Source: Flavobacterium nitrogenifigens (GTDB lineage Bacteria; Bacteroidota; Bacteroidia; Flavobacteriales; Flavobacteriaceae). Taken from it: 64,000 bases of DNA. Below, piece by piece: positions 44,092 through 52,614 of this stretch. Numbering within the stretch: the stretch's first letter is position 1; every line of letters starts with the position of its first letter. Position numbers and translations under genes: made by a program. The DNA lies in contig NZ_QJRI01000175.1 of the NCBI RefSeq assembly GCF_003254565.1, positions 1 to 64,000 of the forward strand, given 5' to 3'. Below the pieces are notes generated by a model. It did not search any database, was not told the DNA's origin, and saw only the letters and a program-made list of their open reading frames with translations.

Positions 44092-45408
44092 TTATAAGAA
44101 TTCTCCGTGTTGAGAGATGTCTAATCCTAGTTCTTCTTTTTCTTCTGTAACTCTTAGCGGAGTAATTTTGTTTACGATGAAAAACAATGCATAAGAAGCA
44201 ACAAAAGCAAAGATCGAAACCACAACAAGAGCAGTTAATTGGTTGATGAATAAAGTTGGAGTTCCGAAGATTAAACCTTGATTATCGCCAACTGCAGGGT
44301 TGATAGCTTTTGAAGCAAAAACACCTGTTAAAAGCATACCTACCATACCACCAACACCGTGACAAGCAAATACGTCAAGAGCATCATCGATTTTTCCTTT
44401 AGGGAATTTGCTCACAACAATGTTACTTACAATTGCAGAGAATAAACCAATAAAGATGGCGTGAGGAATACTTACGAAACCAGCAGCAGGCGTAATAGCA
44501 ACAAGACCTACAACAGCTCCGATACAAGCTCCAAGAGCAGATAATTTATGTCCTAAGATTTTATCAAGAAAAACCCAAGCCATTGCAGCAGCTGCAGCAG
44601 CAACAGTAGTTGTTCCTAAAGCTTGAGTAGCAAGACCATTTGCTCCTAATGCAGATCCAGCATTGAAACCAAACCATCCGAACCAAAGTAAACCAGTTCC
44701 TAATAATACATAAGTAATTCTAGCAGGATTAACTTTTTGAACTTTTCTTTTTCCTAAGAAGATAGCTCCAGCCAATGCCGCCCATCCAGCGCTCATGTGA
44801 ACTACAGTTCCTCCAGCAAAATCAAGAACTCCCATTTTAAAGAAATATCCATCAGGATGCCAAGTCATGTGGCATAATGGAGCATATATAAGGATTATGA
44901 ATAAAACCATGAATAACAAGTAAGCCCAGAAACGAATACGTTCTGCAAAAGCACCTGTAATTAAAGCAGGTGTAATGATGGCGAATTTTGCTTGAAATAA
45001 TGCGAATAACATAAAAGGAATCGTTGGGGCAAGGCTCCAAGCAGTGCTAGTTCCAACACCTTCAAAGAATAAATTAGAAGATGGATTCCCGATGATTCCT
45101 CCAATTGTAGGACCAAAAGCCAATCCAAAAGCAACAACAACCCATAAAATTGTAACAATTACCATTGCCATAAAACTTTGAAGCATAGTACTAATTACGT
45201 TCTTCTTACCTACCATACCTCCGTAGAAAAATCCTAGTCCTGGTGTCATTAACAATACAAAAGCAGTTGCAACGATCATCCAAGCAGTATCTCCCGTATC
45301 AAACTTTACAGCTTCTGCAGGAATTGGGTTGTCTGCAATGATAAAGTTCGAAATAAAGGTTAGGACCAAAATCGTGATAAGAATCACACTTAAAATAATT
45401 TTTCGCAT
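44092..45408 (-). CDS. amt: Ammonium transporter (Amt)
   Basis: A 438-residue membrane channel with about 11-12 helices. It has TPGLGFFYGGMVGKKNV, FDAG-like residues in DFAGGTVVHMSAGWAALAGAIFLGKR, and CHGVGGMVGMLLTG with the twin-histidine region. It imports ammonium. No glnB/glnK gene is adjacent. The C-terminus (PLRVTEEKEELGLDISQHGEFL) ends in the usual GLD-HGE cytosolic tail that binds PII proteins, so PII control is likely (family knowledge). Confidence 0.95.
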   Translation of the reverse strand: MRKIILSVILITILVLTFISNFIIADNPIPAEAVKFDTGDTAWMIVATAFVLLMTPGLGFFYGGMVGKKNVISTMLQSFMAMVIVTILWVVVAFGLAFGPTIGGIIGNPSSNLFFEGVGTSTAWSLAPTIPFMLFALFQAKFAIITPALITGAFAERIRFWAYLLFMVLFIILIYAPLCHMTWHPDGYFFKMGVLDFAGGTVVHMSAGWAALAGAIFLGKRKVQKVNPARITYVLLGTGLLWFGWFGFNAGSALGANGLATQALGTTTVAAAAAAMAWVFLDKILGHKLSALGACIGAVVGLVAITPAAGFVSIPHAIFIGLFSAIVSNIVVSKFPKGKIDDALDVFACHGVGGMVGMLLTGVFASKAINPAVGDNQGLIFGTPTLFINQLTALVVVSIFAFVASYALFFIVNKITPLRVTEEKEELGLDISQHGEFL

Positions 45409-45723
45409 AGTTATTTAGTTTTAAATTTTTTATAAAAGTATAAAATGATTTAATACCCCATAAAAAAATAGGGTTTGATGTTTAATTTTTGTTAAATTTA
45501 AAATTTAACCCCCATGATTTTGCGTGAATTTCTTAAAACAAACTTAAAATTTACAATTTGGCAACATTTTTTTTTCACTTACTGTCATTTTTGATAATTT
45601 TTGGGGTAATTGATTGCTATTTTTTGTAGGATAATAGATATTTGTTGTTTAAAAAATGCTCTATACATGTTGTAAAGGATATTTTTTAATCTTTTTAACA
45701 ATTTTGATGATTATAATATAAGA
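45409..45723. other. Divergent intergenic region, amt / oxidoreductase
   Basis: 315 very AT-rich bases without an ORF. It includes the small palindrome TTAAATTTAAAATTTAA near 45493, of unknown meaning. A TATAAT at 45712-45717 precedes the oxidoreductase ATG by 6 bases, but no TTTAC-type -35 accompanies it. No clear TAnnTTTG for either gene. Confidence 0.4.
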
Positions 45724-46698
45724 ATGGGAAATAGAAGAATTAAATGGGGAATAGTAGGATTGGGAAACATTGCAAGCCAATTTGCGTCAGACTTATTATT
45801 GGTTGAAAACGCTGAGCTGACAGCAGTTGCTTCAAGAGATTTAGCTAAAGCCGAGGAATTTGGAGGAAAATTTAATGCTTCAAGAATATACAATTCTTAT
45901 GATTTGCTTTTTGAAGATTCAGAAGTTGAGGTTGTTTACATTGCAACTCCTCATAATTCGCACGCCGAATTATCTATAAAAGCTTTAGAAAAAGGTAAAC
46001 ATGTACTTTGCGAAAAGCCGATGTCTTTGTCTTATCAAGATGCCCAAAGAATGATAGGAGCGTCTAAAAAACATAATGTATTCTTTATGGAAGCTTTTTG
46101 GACAAGATTTATCCCTTCAGTTCAAGATGTTCTTCAAAAAATTGGAAACGGAATAATTGGAGACGTAAATTATATAAAAGCCGATTTTGCCTTTCACGGA
46201 AGTGAAACAGAAAACAAAAGACTTTTTGATAAAGAATTGGGTGGCGGAGCTTTGTTTGACATTGGTGTTTATCCTTTATTTCTGTCTTATATACTATTAG
46301 GAAAACCAAAAGAGATCGTAGCAAAAGCAATCAAACATAAAAATGATATCGATTTGCAGACTTCGATGATTTTGCAATACGAAACAGCTCAATCTGTTTT
46401 GCATGCTTCTATAGTTTCTGAATCTGATATGAAAGCGATCATTTCAGGAACAAAAGGTCGAATAGAATTAAATGCTCCGTGGTTTATAGCCAATGGTTAT
46501 TCTCTATTTATAAATGAAGAAAAAGAAGCCACTTTTACTTTACCAACTTTAGGAAAAGGATATTCGCATGAAATAATAGAATGTCAAAATTGTATTCTGA
46601 ATAATGAAATTGAAAGTACACTTTGGTCACATCAGAATTGTTTGGATTTGAGTAGAATAGTGGAGGAGATTAAAAATCAAATCGGGTTGCCTTTTTAG
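45724..46698 (+). CDS. Gfo/Idh/MocA-family oxidoreductase
   Basis: A 324-residue NAD(P)-dependent sugar-type dehydrogenase. N-terminal Rossmann motif GLGNIASQFASDLL, VVYIATPHNSHAELSIKALEKGKHVLCEKPMSLS (with the conserved EKP), then the C-terminal sheet domain with LGGGALFDIGVYPLFLSYIL. The His/Tyr catalytic residues typical of dimeric sugar dehydrogenases are in the right region. Substrate unknown; no sugar genes are adjacent. Confidence 0.92.
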   Translation: MGNRRIKWGIVGLGNIASQFASDLLLVENAELTAVASRDLAKAEEFGGKFNASRIYNSYDLLFEDSEVEVVYIATPHNSHAELSIKALEKGKHVLCEKPMSLSYQDAQRMIGASKKHNVFFMEAFWTRFIPSVQDVLQKIGNGIIGDVNYIKADFAFHGSETENKRLFDKELGGGALFDIGVYPLFLSYILLGKPKEIVAKAIKHKNDIDLQTSMILQYETAQSVLHASIVSESDMKAIISGTKGRIELNAPWFIANGYSLFINEEKEATFTLPTLGKGYSHEIIECQNCILNNEIESTLWSHQNCLDLSRIVEEIKNQIGLPF

Positions 46699-46779
46699 TA
46701 TTAAATTATTTTGTAATAAAATATTTACATTTAATTATTTTTTCATTAGTTTTAAAAACAATTAATGAAAGGATAATTT

Positions 46780-47631
46780 ATGTTAGTAAAAGTTTACGGA
46801 AGTGCCGTATTTGGAGTTGAGGCCACAACGATTACAGTTGAGGTTCATATGGATAAAGGGATTGGTTATCATTTAGTTGGACTTCCAGATAATGCTATAA
46901 AAGAAAGCAGTTTTAGAATTGCGGCTGCTTTAAAAAATAACGGGTTTAATTTTCCGGGAAAGAAAATTACAGTCAATATGGCTCCTGCCGACCTTCGAAA
47001 AGAAGGCTCTTCATACGATTTGACATTGGCAATGGGAATTTTGGTCGGTTCAGATCAGATAAAAGCGCCAGAAATTGAACAGTATATTATTATGGGAGAA
47101 CTTTCTCTAGATGGAAGTTTGCAGCCTATTCGAGGTGCATTGCCCATTGCAATCAAAGCCAAAGAAGAAGGTTATAAAGGATTTTTTCTCCCAATTCAGA
47201 ATGTAAAAGAAGCGGCTATTGTAGCAGGTTTAGATGTGTATGGGGTTTCTAATCTTCAAGAAATAGTTGATTTTTTTAAAGGAAAAGGAACGTTAGAACC
47301 CACAGTTATTGATACACGCGCAGAATTTTATAAAACATTAGATTTTCCAGAACATGATTTTTCAGATGTACGAGGGCAAGAAAGTATAAAACGCTGTATG
47401 GAAATCGCAGCAGCGGGCGGACATAATATTATTTTGATTGGTCCGCCAGGAGCAGGAAAAACCATGCTGGCCAAACGTGTTCCGAGTATTTTGCCTCCAA
47501 TGACTTTGCGTGAAGCTTTGGAAACCACTAAAATTCATAGCGTTGCGGGGAAATTAAAAGAAGTCGGATTAATGAATCAGAGACCTTTTAGAAGTCCGCA
47601 TCATACTATTTCTAATCTTGTATTTATTTAA
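46780..47631 (+). pseudogene. comM: YifB/ComM Mg-chelatase-like ATPase, disrupted by prophage
   Basis: The first 278 or so residues are normal for the roughly 510-residue YifB/ComM family: an N-terminal Lon-protease-like domain (MLVKVYGSAVFGVEATTITVEV), then the AAA+ domain with Walker A GPPGAGKTMLAKRVPSIL and RPFRSPHHTISN. Family members continue here with a GGG segment and the LFLDE Walker B. This frame reads LVFI and stops at 47629-47631. The junction is therefore near 47616, where prophage DNA begins. ComM is a branch-migration helicase that helps integrate transforming DNA. The truncated product lacks Walker B and should be inactive unless the phage restores the gene end. Confidence 0.9.
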
Positions 47632-47752
47632 TGTATGGAGTTTAAAAATGATTTACGACCGCTTAAGAAAGCTTTTGACACTGGATAACATCCAAGTGTG
47701 AATTATTTCTTATTTGCATCTAAGTGCTGAAGATAAAAAAAACTTCACTTGT

Positions 47753-47959
47753 TTACTTAGTAATTTTTCTATTCAAAATGCGGTTAATATAATTGAATAT
47801 GTTATTCAATTTAAGTTGTCTTTTATATTTTTTAATCTCATTAATGACTGTTTGTATTTCGGAATCTTGTACATCTCCAAATTCTTCTTTCGAATATTTC
47901 AGAGCAGCTAACTTGTTTTCCAACTCTATTATTTTTGCTTTTAATTCTTGATTAGCCAT
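47753..47959 (-). CDS. Small coiled-coil protein next to attL
   Basis: A 68-residue, charged, helical protein. The heptad-like ELKAKIIELENKLAALKYSKEEF suggests a coiled coil, followed by a basic tail RQLKLNNIFNYINRILNRK. No family recognised and no clear ribosome-binding site. It is kept because its composition is protein-like and it fits the minus-strand run of the prophage edge. Confidence 0.5.
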   Translation of the reverse strand: MANQELKAKIIELENKLAALKYSKEEFGDVQDSEIQTVINEIKKYKRQLKLNNIFNYINRILNRKITK

Positions 47960-48051
47960 TTTTCACTAAATTAAGATTTTCAGGTCTATTTTCTTTGTCA
48001 AATTAATATTCCTAGTTTTGGCATAGTTTTCTTCATCGTGTTTATTTAAAT

Positions 48052-48699
48052 TTATGATTTGGTTGTTGTTGAAAATATATCTGTTATTATTTTTTTAAGT
48101 TCTTTTTTTTCATCACTGAGTTCATCAGGGAGTTTGTCAAAAATTGTAATTAACGTTTCAATATTTGGCACTATTTGTAAAAGTTTTTCTTTGCATTCTA
48201 CCCGTTTAGTTAGGCTTTTGTTTCCCATTACAATTGCATTTTCGACAGCGAATCGTACAGCGGCTCCATTTTTTGCTAAGCGATAGTAGTCTATACACAA
48301 ACACCACCAATGTAAGCTAGTTGCTATTTTGTGACCTTCTGTACCATTAGAGTTTACTGCATACAATCTTGCATTGTCCCCTTTCATCATATTCATTTCT
48401 TCCTCAAAATCTTCCTTGATTTTTGACAATATGACATCTTTTTCTTTATTAAAGATTTCATCAGCGTGCTTAATCATTTCTGACTTTGCAATTTTAGTAT
48501 TGTAAAGATAAGTTGCCCCAGCAAACAAAGCAATTATTCCAAGAAATACCACTAGAATAGTATTGTAAGTTTCAGTTTGATTTTCAAGTATGTCTTTATA
48601 TATATCTGCTTTATCAATTTTTGTTGTTGAAAGAGTTTTATATATTGTATCTCTAATAACAATGGTGTCGTGTATAATTGTTGTAATTGGTTTGGTCAT
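48052..48699 (-). CDS. Hypothetical single-pass membrane protein of prophage edge
   Basis: A 215-residue protein with one membrane helix (about residues 45-65; TYNTILVVFLGIIALFAGATYLY), a coiled-coil-like charged stretch (about 70-105) and a helical C-terminal half (SLHWWCLCIDYYRLAKNGAAVRFAVENAIVMGNKS). No family recognised. The start at 48699 is preferred over the longer frame. It sits with a second membrane/coiled-coil gene between attL and the late genes, where accessory (moron) genes are common. Confidence 0.65.
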   Translation of the reverse strand: MTKPITTIIHDTIVIRDTIYKTLSTTKIDKADIYKDILENQTETYNTILVVFLGIIALFAGATYLYNTKIAKSEMIKHADEIFNKEKDVILSKIKEDFEEEMNMMKGDNARLYAVNSNGTEGHKIATSLHWWCLCIDYYRLAKNGAAVRFAVENAIVMGNKSLTKRVECKEKLLQIVPNIETLITIFDKLPDELSDEKKELKKIITDIFSTTTKS

Positions 48700-48803
48700 T
48701 TTATATCTGATTGTATTGAACAAAAATTCGAAATTAGCCAATTTGAGTAGTTAGCAAAACTGCTTCTGTCTAGGGGTTTTTCATTATAGAAAGTTTTACT
48801 AGA

Positions 48804-49565
48804 TTACTCTGATTTTCTTGCAATTAATAATCCAAAAGCAAATGATTTAGGAACTTCTTTATTACCGTTATGTTGAAACATTCCATAATCAACAATAATA
48901 TATTCATTTGTGACTTCGATTAAAGATATATCAGCACTAGATTGCGGTATTACAAAAACAACAGGCTTCTGGAAAAATATTGGTAATTGGTCGCCGATTA
49001 TTGTTGTCATATCTCTGAAATAGAACTTTTTGTTAATTTCAGCTGTCGCATTATTTTCATAATTACTAATTTGTAAATTATCGATTACATAAAAGCTTTT
49101 ATCTAGTACATTTCTTTTTTTGATGTTATTTATTGTGTCCTTTAATGCTAATAGACCTTTGTTGGATGCAAGCATTTCTTTAGAAAATTTGACTTTGCTT
49201 AAATCCATTTTTCTCAGAAAAATATCATAAGCATTTATTCTAGTATCATATTTTACAATGTTAGAATCCAATGATTTTATCTTTTGGTCAAACAATTTTA
49301 TTTTAGTATCCAAGGAATCGGTTTTTTTTTGAAATGATGCTACGAAATTTTCGTATTTATCTACGCCAAAAAAGCCAGCCACCGCTATCACTATAACACC
49401 AACAGAAGTTATGAATTGCAACTTATACTTCAATTCATAGTATCGGTCATCACTTATTCCATTGTAATTGTATTGGTTATTTTGCTTTTGAATTTTTCGT
49501 AAACTCACAAAAGACATAATAACAAAAACAGCGATTACTAATAAGAAAATATAAACTAATGTCAT
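48804..49565 (-). CDS. Hypothetical two-helix membrane protein with coiled coil
   Basis: A 253-residue protein. One helix at residues 2-21 and a second at about 50-68 (LQFITSVGVIVIAVAGFFGV). A heptad-rich region follows (about 70-115; FQKKTDSLDTKIKLFDQKIKSLDSNIVKYDTRI), then a C-terminal sheet-like domain (about 155-253) ending IIVDYGMFQHNGN. Family unknown. It is divergent from the phage sigma gene, with a 77-base spacer between. Confidence 0.65.
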   Translation of the reverse strand: MTLVYIFLLVIAVFVIMSFVSLRKIQKQNNQYNYNGISDDRYYELKYKLQFITSVGVIVIAVAGFFGVDKYENFVASFQKKTDSLDTKIKLFDQKIKSLDSNIVKYDTRINAYDIFLRKMDLSKVKFSKEMLASNKGLLALKDTINNIKKRNVLDKSFYVIDNLQISNYENNATAEINKKFYFRDMTTIIGDQLPIFFQKPVVFVIPQSSADISLIEVTNEYIIVDYGMFQHNGNKEVPKSFAFGLLIARKSE

Positions 49566-49590
49566 TTTACATTTATGTTGTTTAGAGGTA

Positions 49591-49618
49591 TTTACAATTT
49601 ATAAGTAAGGACTATAAT
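49591..49618 (+). promoter_or_regulatory. Phage promoter P1 (TTTACA-N16-TATAAT) before sigma gene
   Basis: TTTACA at 49591-49596, a 16-base spacer, AC-TATAAT at 49613-49618. The ATG of the sigma gene is 24 bases further on. The form is close to an E. coli sigma-70 promoter and unlike the host TAnnTTTG. It shares TTTAC and ACTATAAT with P2 and P3. Confidence 0.6.
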
Positions 49619-49642
49619 TATTTTATAAACTTATATAAAATA

Positions 49643-50299
49643 ATGAAACAATTTCATAAAGAAATTAAAAATGTAAATAAAGAGTTACAGTACGAAGAAC
49701 TTATAAAACTCTTTTCAGAATACAAACAAAACAAATTCCAACAGATAAGAGACAAAATTTTTTTTGCAAACGTTAAGCTGGTCTTTTCAATTTCTAAAAA
49801 ATATCAGTCACCCGACATTGACGACATAGAGCAATACGGATTTATTGGACTGGTCAATGCAATCGAAAACTTTGACCCTGATAAAAATATTAGATTTTCC
49901 ACGTACGCAACTAGATGCATCACAAATGAAATACAAAGAGGGTTGAAGCAGGTAAATAATATTGTGAGTGTTCCAATTGCGGCCCAAAATAAAGAAGACT
50001 ACACCAAGCCCTGCTTTTTAAGTATCGACGATTTTGAACCCGACCCCGAGAACGAAAGCGATTTTGATAGACAACTATTTTGGATTATTGTGCAGCAGAT
50101 TTGCACCGAAGAGGAAACCGATATTTTGCTCAAACGCTTTTGCTATGAGGAAAAACTAACGCTTGCCAAGATTGGAAGCAATTGGAATGTTGCGCCTGAC
50201 CAGCTTAGCAAAGCACCAACACAATTGATGTGGAAAAAGCTAAACGGAATACTTAAAAAGCTAAGAAGCAATGAAATATTAAAAAAATACTACGCTTAG
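49643..50299 (+). CDS. Phage-encoded sigma-70-family RNA polymerase sigma factor
   Basis: A 218-residue protein with sigma region 2 at about residues 45-95 (DIDDIEQYGFIGLVNAIENFDPDKNIRFSTYATRCITNEIQRGLK), the core-binding and -10 recognition part. A diverged region 4-like segment covers about 150-205 (CTEEETDILLKRFCYEEKLTLAKIGSNWNVAPDQLSKA). Region 1.1 is absent, as in small alternative sigma factors. It stands directly before the terminase genes, and P1-P3 suggest it directs late transcription from TTTACT/TATAAT promoters, including its own. That link is inference. Confidence 0.85.
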   Translation: MKQFHKEIKNVNKELQYEELIKLFSEYKQNKFQQIRDKIFFANVKLVFSISKKYQSPDIDDIEQYGFIGLVNAIENFDPDKNIRFSTYATRCITNEIQRGLKQVNNIVSVPIAAQNKEDYTKPCFLSIDDFEPDPENESDFDRQLFWIIVQQICTEEETDILLKRFCYEEKLTLAKIGSNWNVAPDQLSKAPTQLMWKKLNGILKKLRSNEILKKYYA

Positions 50300-50301
50300 G
50301 T

Positions 50302-50330
50302 TTTACTTTTTTTTGACCTCATACTATAAT
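50302..50330 (+). promoter_or_regulatory. Phage promoter P2 (TTTACT-N17-TATAAT), leaderless TerS-tail operon
   Basis: TTTACT at 50302-50307, 17-base spacer, AC-TATAAT-A at 50325-50330, then exactly 6 bases to ATG 50337. A start 7 bases past the -10 box falls on the A of the ATG, so the mRNA would have no leader. The layout is identical to P3. Confidence 0.7.
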
Positions 50331-50336
50331 ATCAGT

Positions 50337-50792
50337 ATGAGCAAATACAAAAAATTTACAGATGAAGAGAAACAGGATGCAGTAATGCGCATTTGCGACG
50401 ATATAGCAACAGGCAGCCCGCTAACGCAGACCTTGCAAAGCTATGGCGTTGTTTCTATTTCAACATTTAACTACTGGCTGAACCAAAACCCTGAGCTTAA
50501 ACTTTTGTACCACGATGCGCAAAAGCACAGAGAACAGCATTTGTTTGATGAAATGCTACGAATCGCTTACAGCGAAAGCCCGAAAGAAATCAAGAAATAT
50601 CGCAACGGTGAGCTATACGAAACGATTGTAAAAGACAGCGTTGAAGACAGGCGTATTAAAATCAATACAATCAAATGGGCTTTGGGTAAAATGAACCCTA
50701 ACAAATACGGTGAGAAAGTAATCGTTGACGATGCAACCAGTTCACCTATAACGGCTATTAGATTTATTGATGTGAATGCAGCTGACGATTAA
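50337..50792 (+). CDS. Terminase small subunit
   Basis: A 151-residue DNA-binding protein with an N-terminal HTH-like region (KFTDEEKQDAVMRICDDIA, TLQSYGVVSISTFNYWL) and an oligomerising helical centre (HREQHLFDEMLRIAYSESPKE), as in small terminases of the Sf6/PBSX type. It recognises phage DNA for packaging. The ATG at 50337 is chosen because the longer TTG-started frame would overlap the promoter P2. It overlaps terL by 17 bases. Confidence 0.85.
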   Translation: MSKYKKFTDEEKQDAVMRICDDIATGSPLTQTLQSYGVVSISTFNYWLNQNPELKLLYHDAQKHREQHLFDEMLRIAYSESPKEIKKYRNGELYETIVKDSVEDRRIKINTIKWALGKMNPNKYGEKVIVDDATSSPITAIRFIDVNAADD

Positions 50793-51981
50793 ACCACTTA
50801 AACACCAAAAGGAGTTTTTATTATCCAAAGCGGTGCATACTGCTTTAATTGGCGGTTATGGTGCTGGAAAGTCACACGCGGGAGTACTAAAGACAGTCAT
50901 TAAAAAAATCGAGTACAATGGACTTAATGTAGCGTATTACTTGCCAACGTATGCGCTTATCAAAGATATTGCTTTGCCTAAGTTCAGTGAAATACTAACG
51001 GATTTTGGCATTAAGTTCAAGATAAACAAGCACGACAATACAATTACTACAGATTACGGTAAAATCCTGCTTCGCAATATGGCAGACCCCAACAAGATAG
51101 TTGGTTATGAGGTTGCATACAGTATGATTGACGAAGCAGATACGTTGCCAAAGGGCAAAATGGCTGATATTTTCGTTAGAATCCTAGGACGAAATAGGCT
51201 TAAACTGCCAAATAATGAGCCGAATTGCGTCGATACTGTTTCAACGCCCGAAGGGTTCGGCTGGTTATACGAGTTTTTTGTCAAAGAATTTACTTCAAAC
51301 AAGAGGGTAATTAGAGCAAGAACGTATGACAATCCATTTTTGCCAGCAAATTATATCGAAACCTTAAGGGAATCTTACAGCGAAGCTTTATTTAATGCCT
51401 ACATCAACGGTGAGTTTGTCAATTTAAATAGTTCGAGCGTATATAAATCGTTCAATCGTAAGATAAATAAGAGCGTTGAAGTAATCCAATCAGGTGATGC
51501 TCTTTTTATCGGATTGGATTTTAACGTTACCAAAATGAATGCGGTTGTACACGTCTTAAGAAACGGTGTTTTGCACGCAGTGGACGAGATAACCAACGGG
51601 TTTAATACCCAAGATGTTTGCGACATTTTGAAAGAACGCTTTGCAGGTTTCAAAATCTTTGTTATTCCTGATGCTTCGGGTTCAGCAAGAGCCAGTAACG
51701 GAGCTAGTAATTTCGATATTATCAAGTCAAACGGTTTTATAATCGATGCGCCACGTAAAAATCCAAGTATCAGCGACAGGGTTAACGGTGTCAATTTAGC
51801 ATTTGAAAATGGGAACTATTACGTAAACGACGAAAAGTGTCCAAACTATACCGAAGCACTGGAAAATCAAATTTACAAAAACGGTATTCCTGACAAGTCA
51901 GGCGGTTATGACCACATTACTGAAGCGGGAGGTTATGCAGTTTTCAAAAAGCTTTACGGTATGAAATCACAAGTATTATAA
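50776..51981 (+). CDS. Terminase large subunit (packaging ATPase/nuclease)
   Basis: A 401-residue motor. Walker A GGYGAGKSHAG at about residues 25-35; Walker B and catalytic Glu in YSMIDEADTLPK near 118. The RNase H-like nuclease begins near 240 (LFIGLDFNVTKMNAVVHVL), with VIPDASGSARAS near 295 and a final Asp in GGYDHITEAGGY. It pumps and cuts phage DNA into proheads. All main motifs are intact. Confidence 0.95.
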   Translation: MQLTIKPLKHQKEFLLSKAVHTALIGGYGAGKSHAGVLKTVIKKIEYNGLNVAYYLPTYALIKDIALPKFSEILTDFGIKFKINKHDNTITTDYGKILLRNMADPNKIVGYEVAYSMIDEADTLPKGKMADIFVRILGRNRLKLPNNEPNCVDTVSTPEGFGWLYEFFVKEFTSNKRVIRARTYDNPFLPANYIETLRESYSEALFNAYINGEFVNLNSSSVYKSFNRKINKSVEVIQSGDALFIGLDFNVTKMNAVVHVLRNGVLHAVDEITNGFNTQDVCDILKERFAGFKIFVIPDASGSARASNGASNFDIIKSNGFIIDAPRKNPSISDRVNGVNLAFENGNYYVNDEKCPNYTEALENQIYKNGIPDKSGGYDHITEAGGYAVFKKLYGMKSQVL

Positions 51982-51991
51982 AAATAAAACT

Positions 51992-52234
51992 ATGACAAAA
52001 AATACAGGTTGTGCGGGTTGCAAATCGCAGTCAGCGGACAACAAAGAAAATAACATTAAAATGCTTGTTAGCTTTTTTCCGATTCTAAAAGCAGAATACA
52101 GGGAATTGAAAAAAGCAGAGCTAGAAAGTGAAAAGGTATTCAAAGAACTTTTTCCCGATAATGCAACAGTTGATTTGGGATTGCTTAAAGCGGTTTACCA
52201 GTACCAGCAATTAAAAAACGATATCAGCAAGTAA
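51992..52234 (+). CDS. Small phage protein, cysteine motif at N-terminus
   Basis: An 80-residue protein with CAGCKSQ near the N-terminus (two cysteines only) and a helical remainder (LVSFFPILKAEYRELKKAELESEKVFKELF). Family not recognised. It lies 10 bases after terL, and its stop overlaps the next ATG by one base (TAATG). It is probably a connector or packaging accessory, by position. Confidence 0.7.
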   Translation: MTKNTGCAGCKSQSADNKENNIKMLVSFFPILKAEYRELKKAELESEKVFKELFPDNATVDLGLLKAVYQYQQLKNDISK

Positions 52235-52614
52235 TGAGAGTAACAGACAGAATTTATAAAACCAAAAACGACATTCCATATTTGACGCTGGTTAAGTTTG
52301 GCGAAGAAATTAAAGGAAATGAAACCGATTTGGAACTTGTTAGGGCAAAGGTTAAAGAACATTTCAAAACAACCGATTTGGAAGCGTTTAACAAGGCGAT
52401 AACCACCAACCCGAAGCAGGTTAAGTTTCGATACAAATACGACGGTGATTTAAGCATAATCGACAAATTTATTGACGTTGATACATTCCAGCGTGAAAAT
52501 GATTTTGAAGCTCTTTTGCAGATACTCCTTAAGCCAAAATACAAATTGATACCAGTTGATGTTCATAAAGTGAGCCTTGCCGAAGTTGAAGTAATTACAA
52601 AGTCTTTCTTGTAA
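52234..52614 (+). CDS. Phage protein, zero-frame part of candidate frameshift pair
   Basis: A 126-residue protein (MRVTDRIYKTKNDIPYLTLVKFG ... VSLAEVEVITKSFL) with no recognised domain. Coding-like sequence continues past its stop in the -1 frame (52590-52871) without any start codon of its own. The longer product, if made, would be about 212 residues. This resembles the short/long products of tail assembly chaperone genes, though here it lies next to terminase and not beside the tape measure. Confidence 0.75.
   Translation: MRVTDRIYKTKNDIPYLTLVKFGEEIKGNETDLELVRAKVKEHFKTTDLEAFNKAITTNPKQVKFRYKYDGDLSIIDKFIDVDTFQRENDFEALLQILLKPKYKLIPVDVHKVSLAEVEVITKSFL

Noticed and set aside
45712..45726. TATAAT with 6-base spacing to the ATG of the Gfo/Idh gene, as in phage promoters P2 and P3
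   Set aside because: No TTTACT-like box 16-17 bases upstream and no AC before TATAAT. In this AT-rich spacer the hexamer alone is expected by chance.
46780..47631. comM truncation as a sequencing frameshift
   Set aside because: No frame downstream of 47631 resumes ComM sequence; phage-type genes follow instead.
47632..47760. Integrase remnant next to attL
   Set aside because: Translations of both strands show short broken frames without tyrosine- or serine-recombinase motifs.
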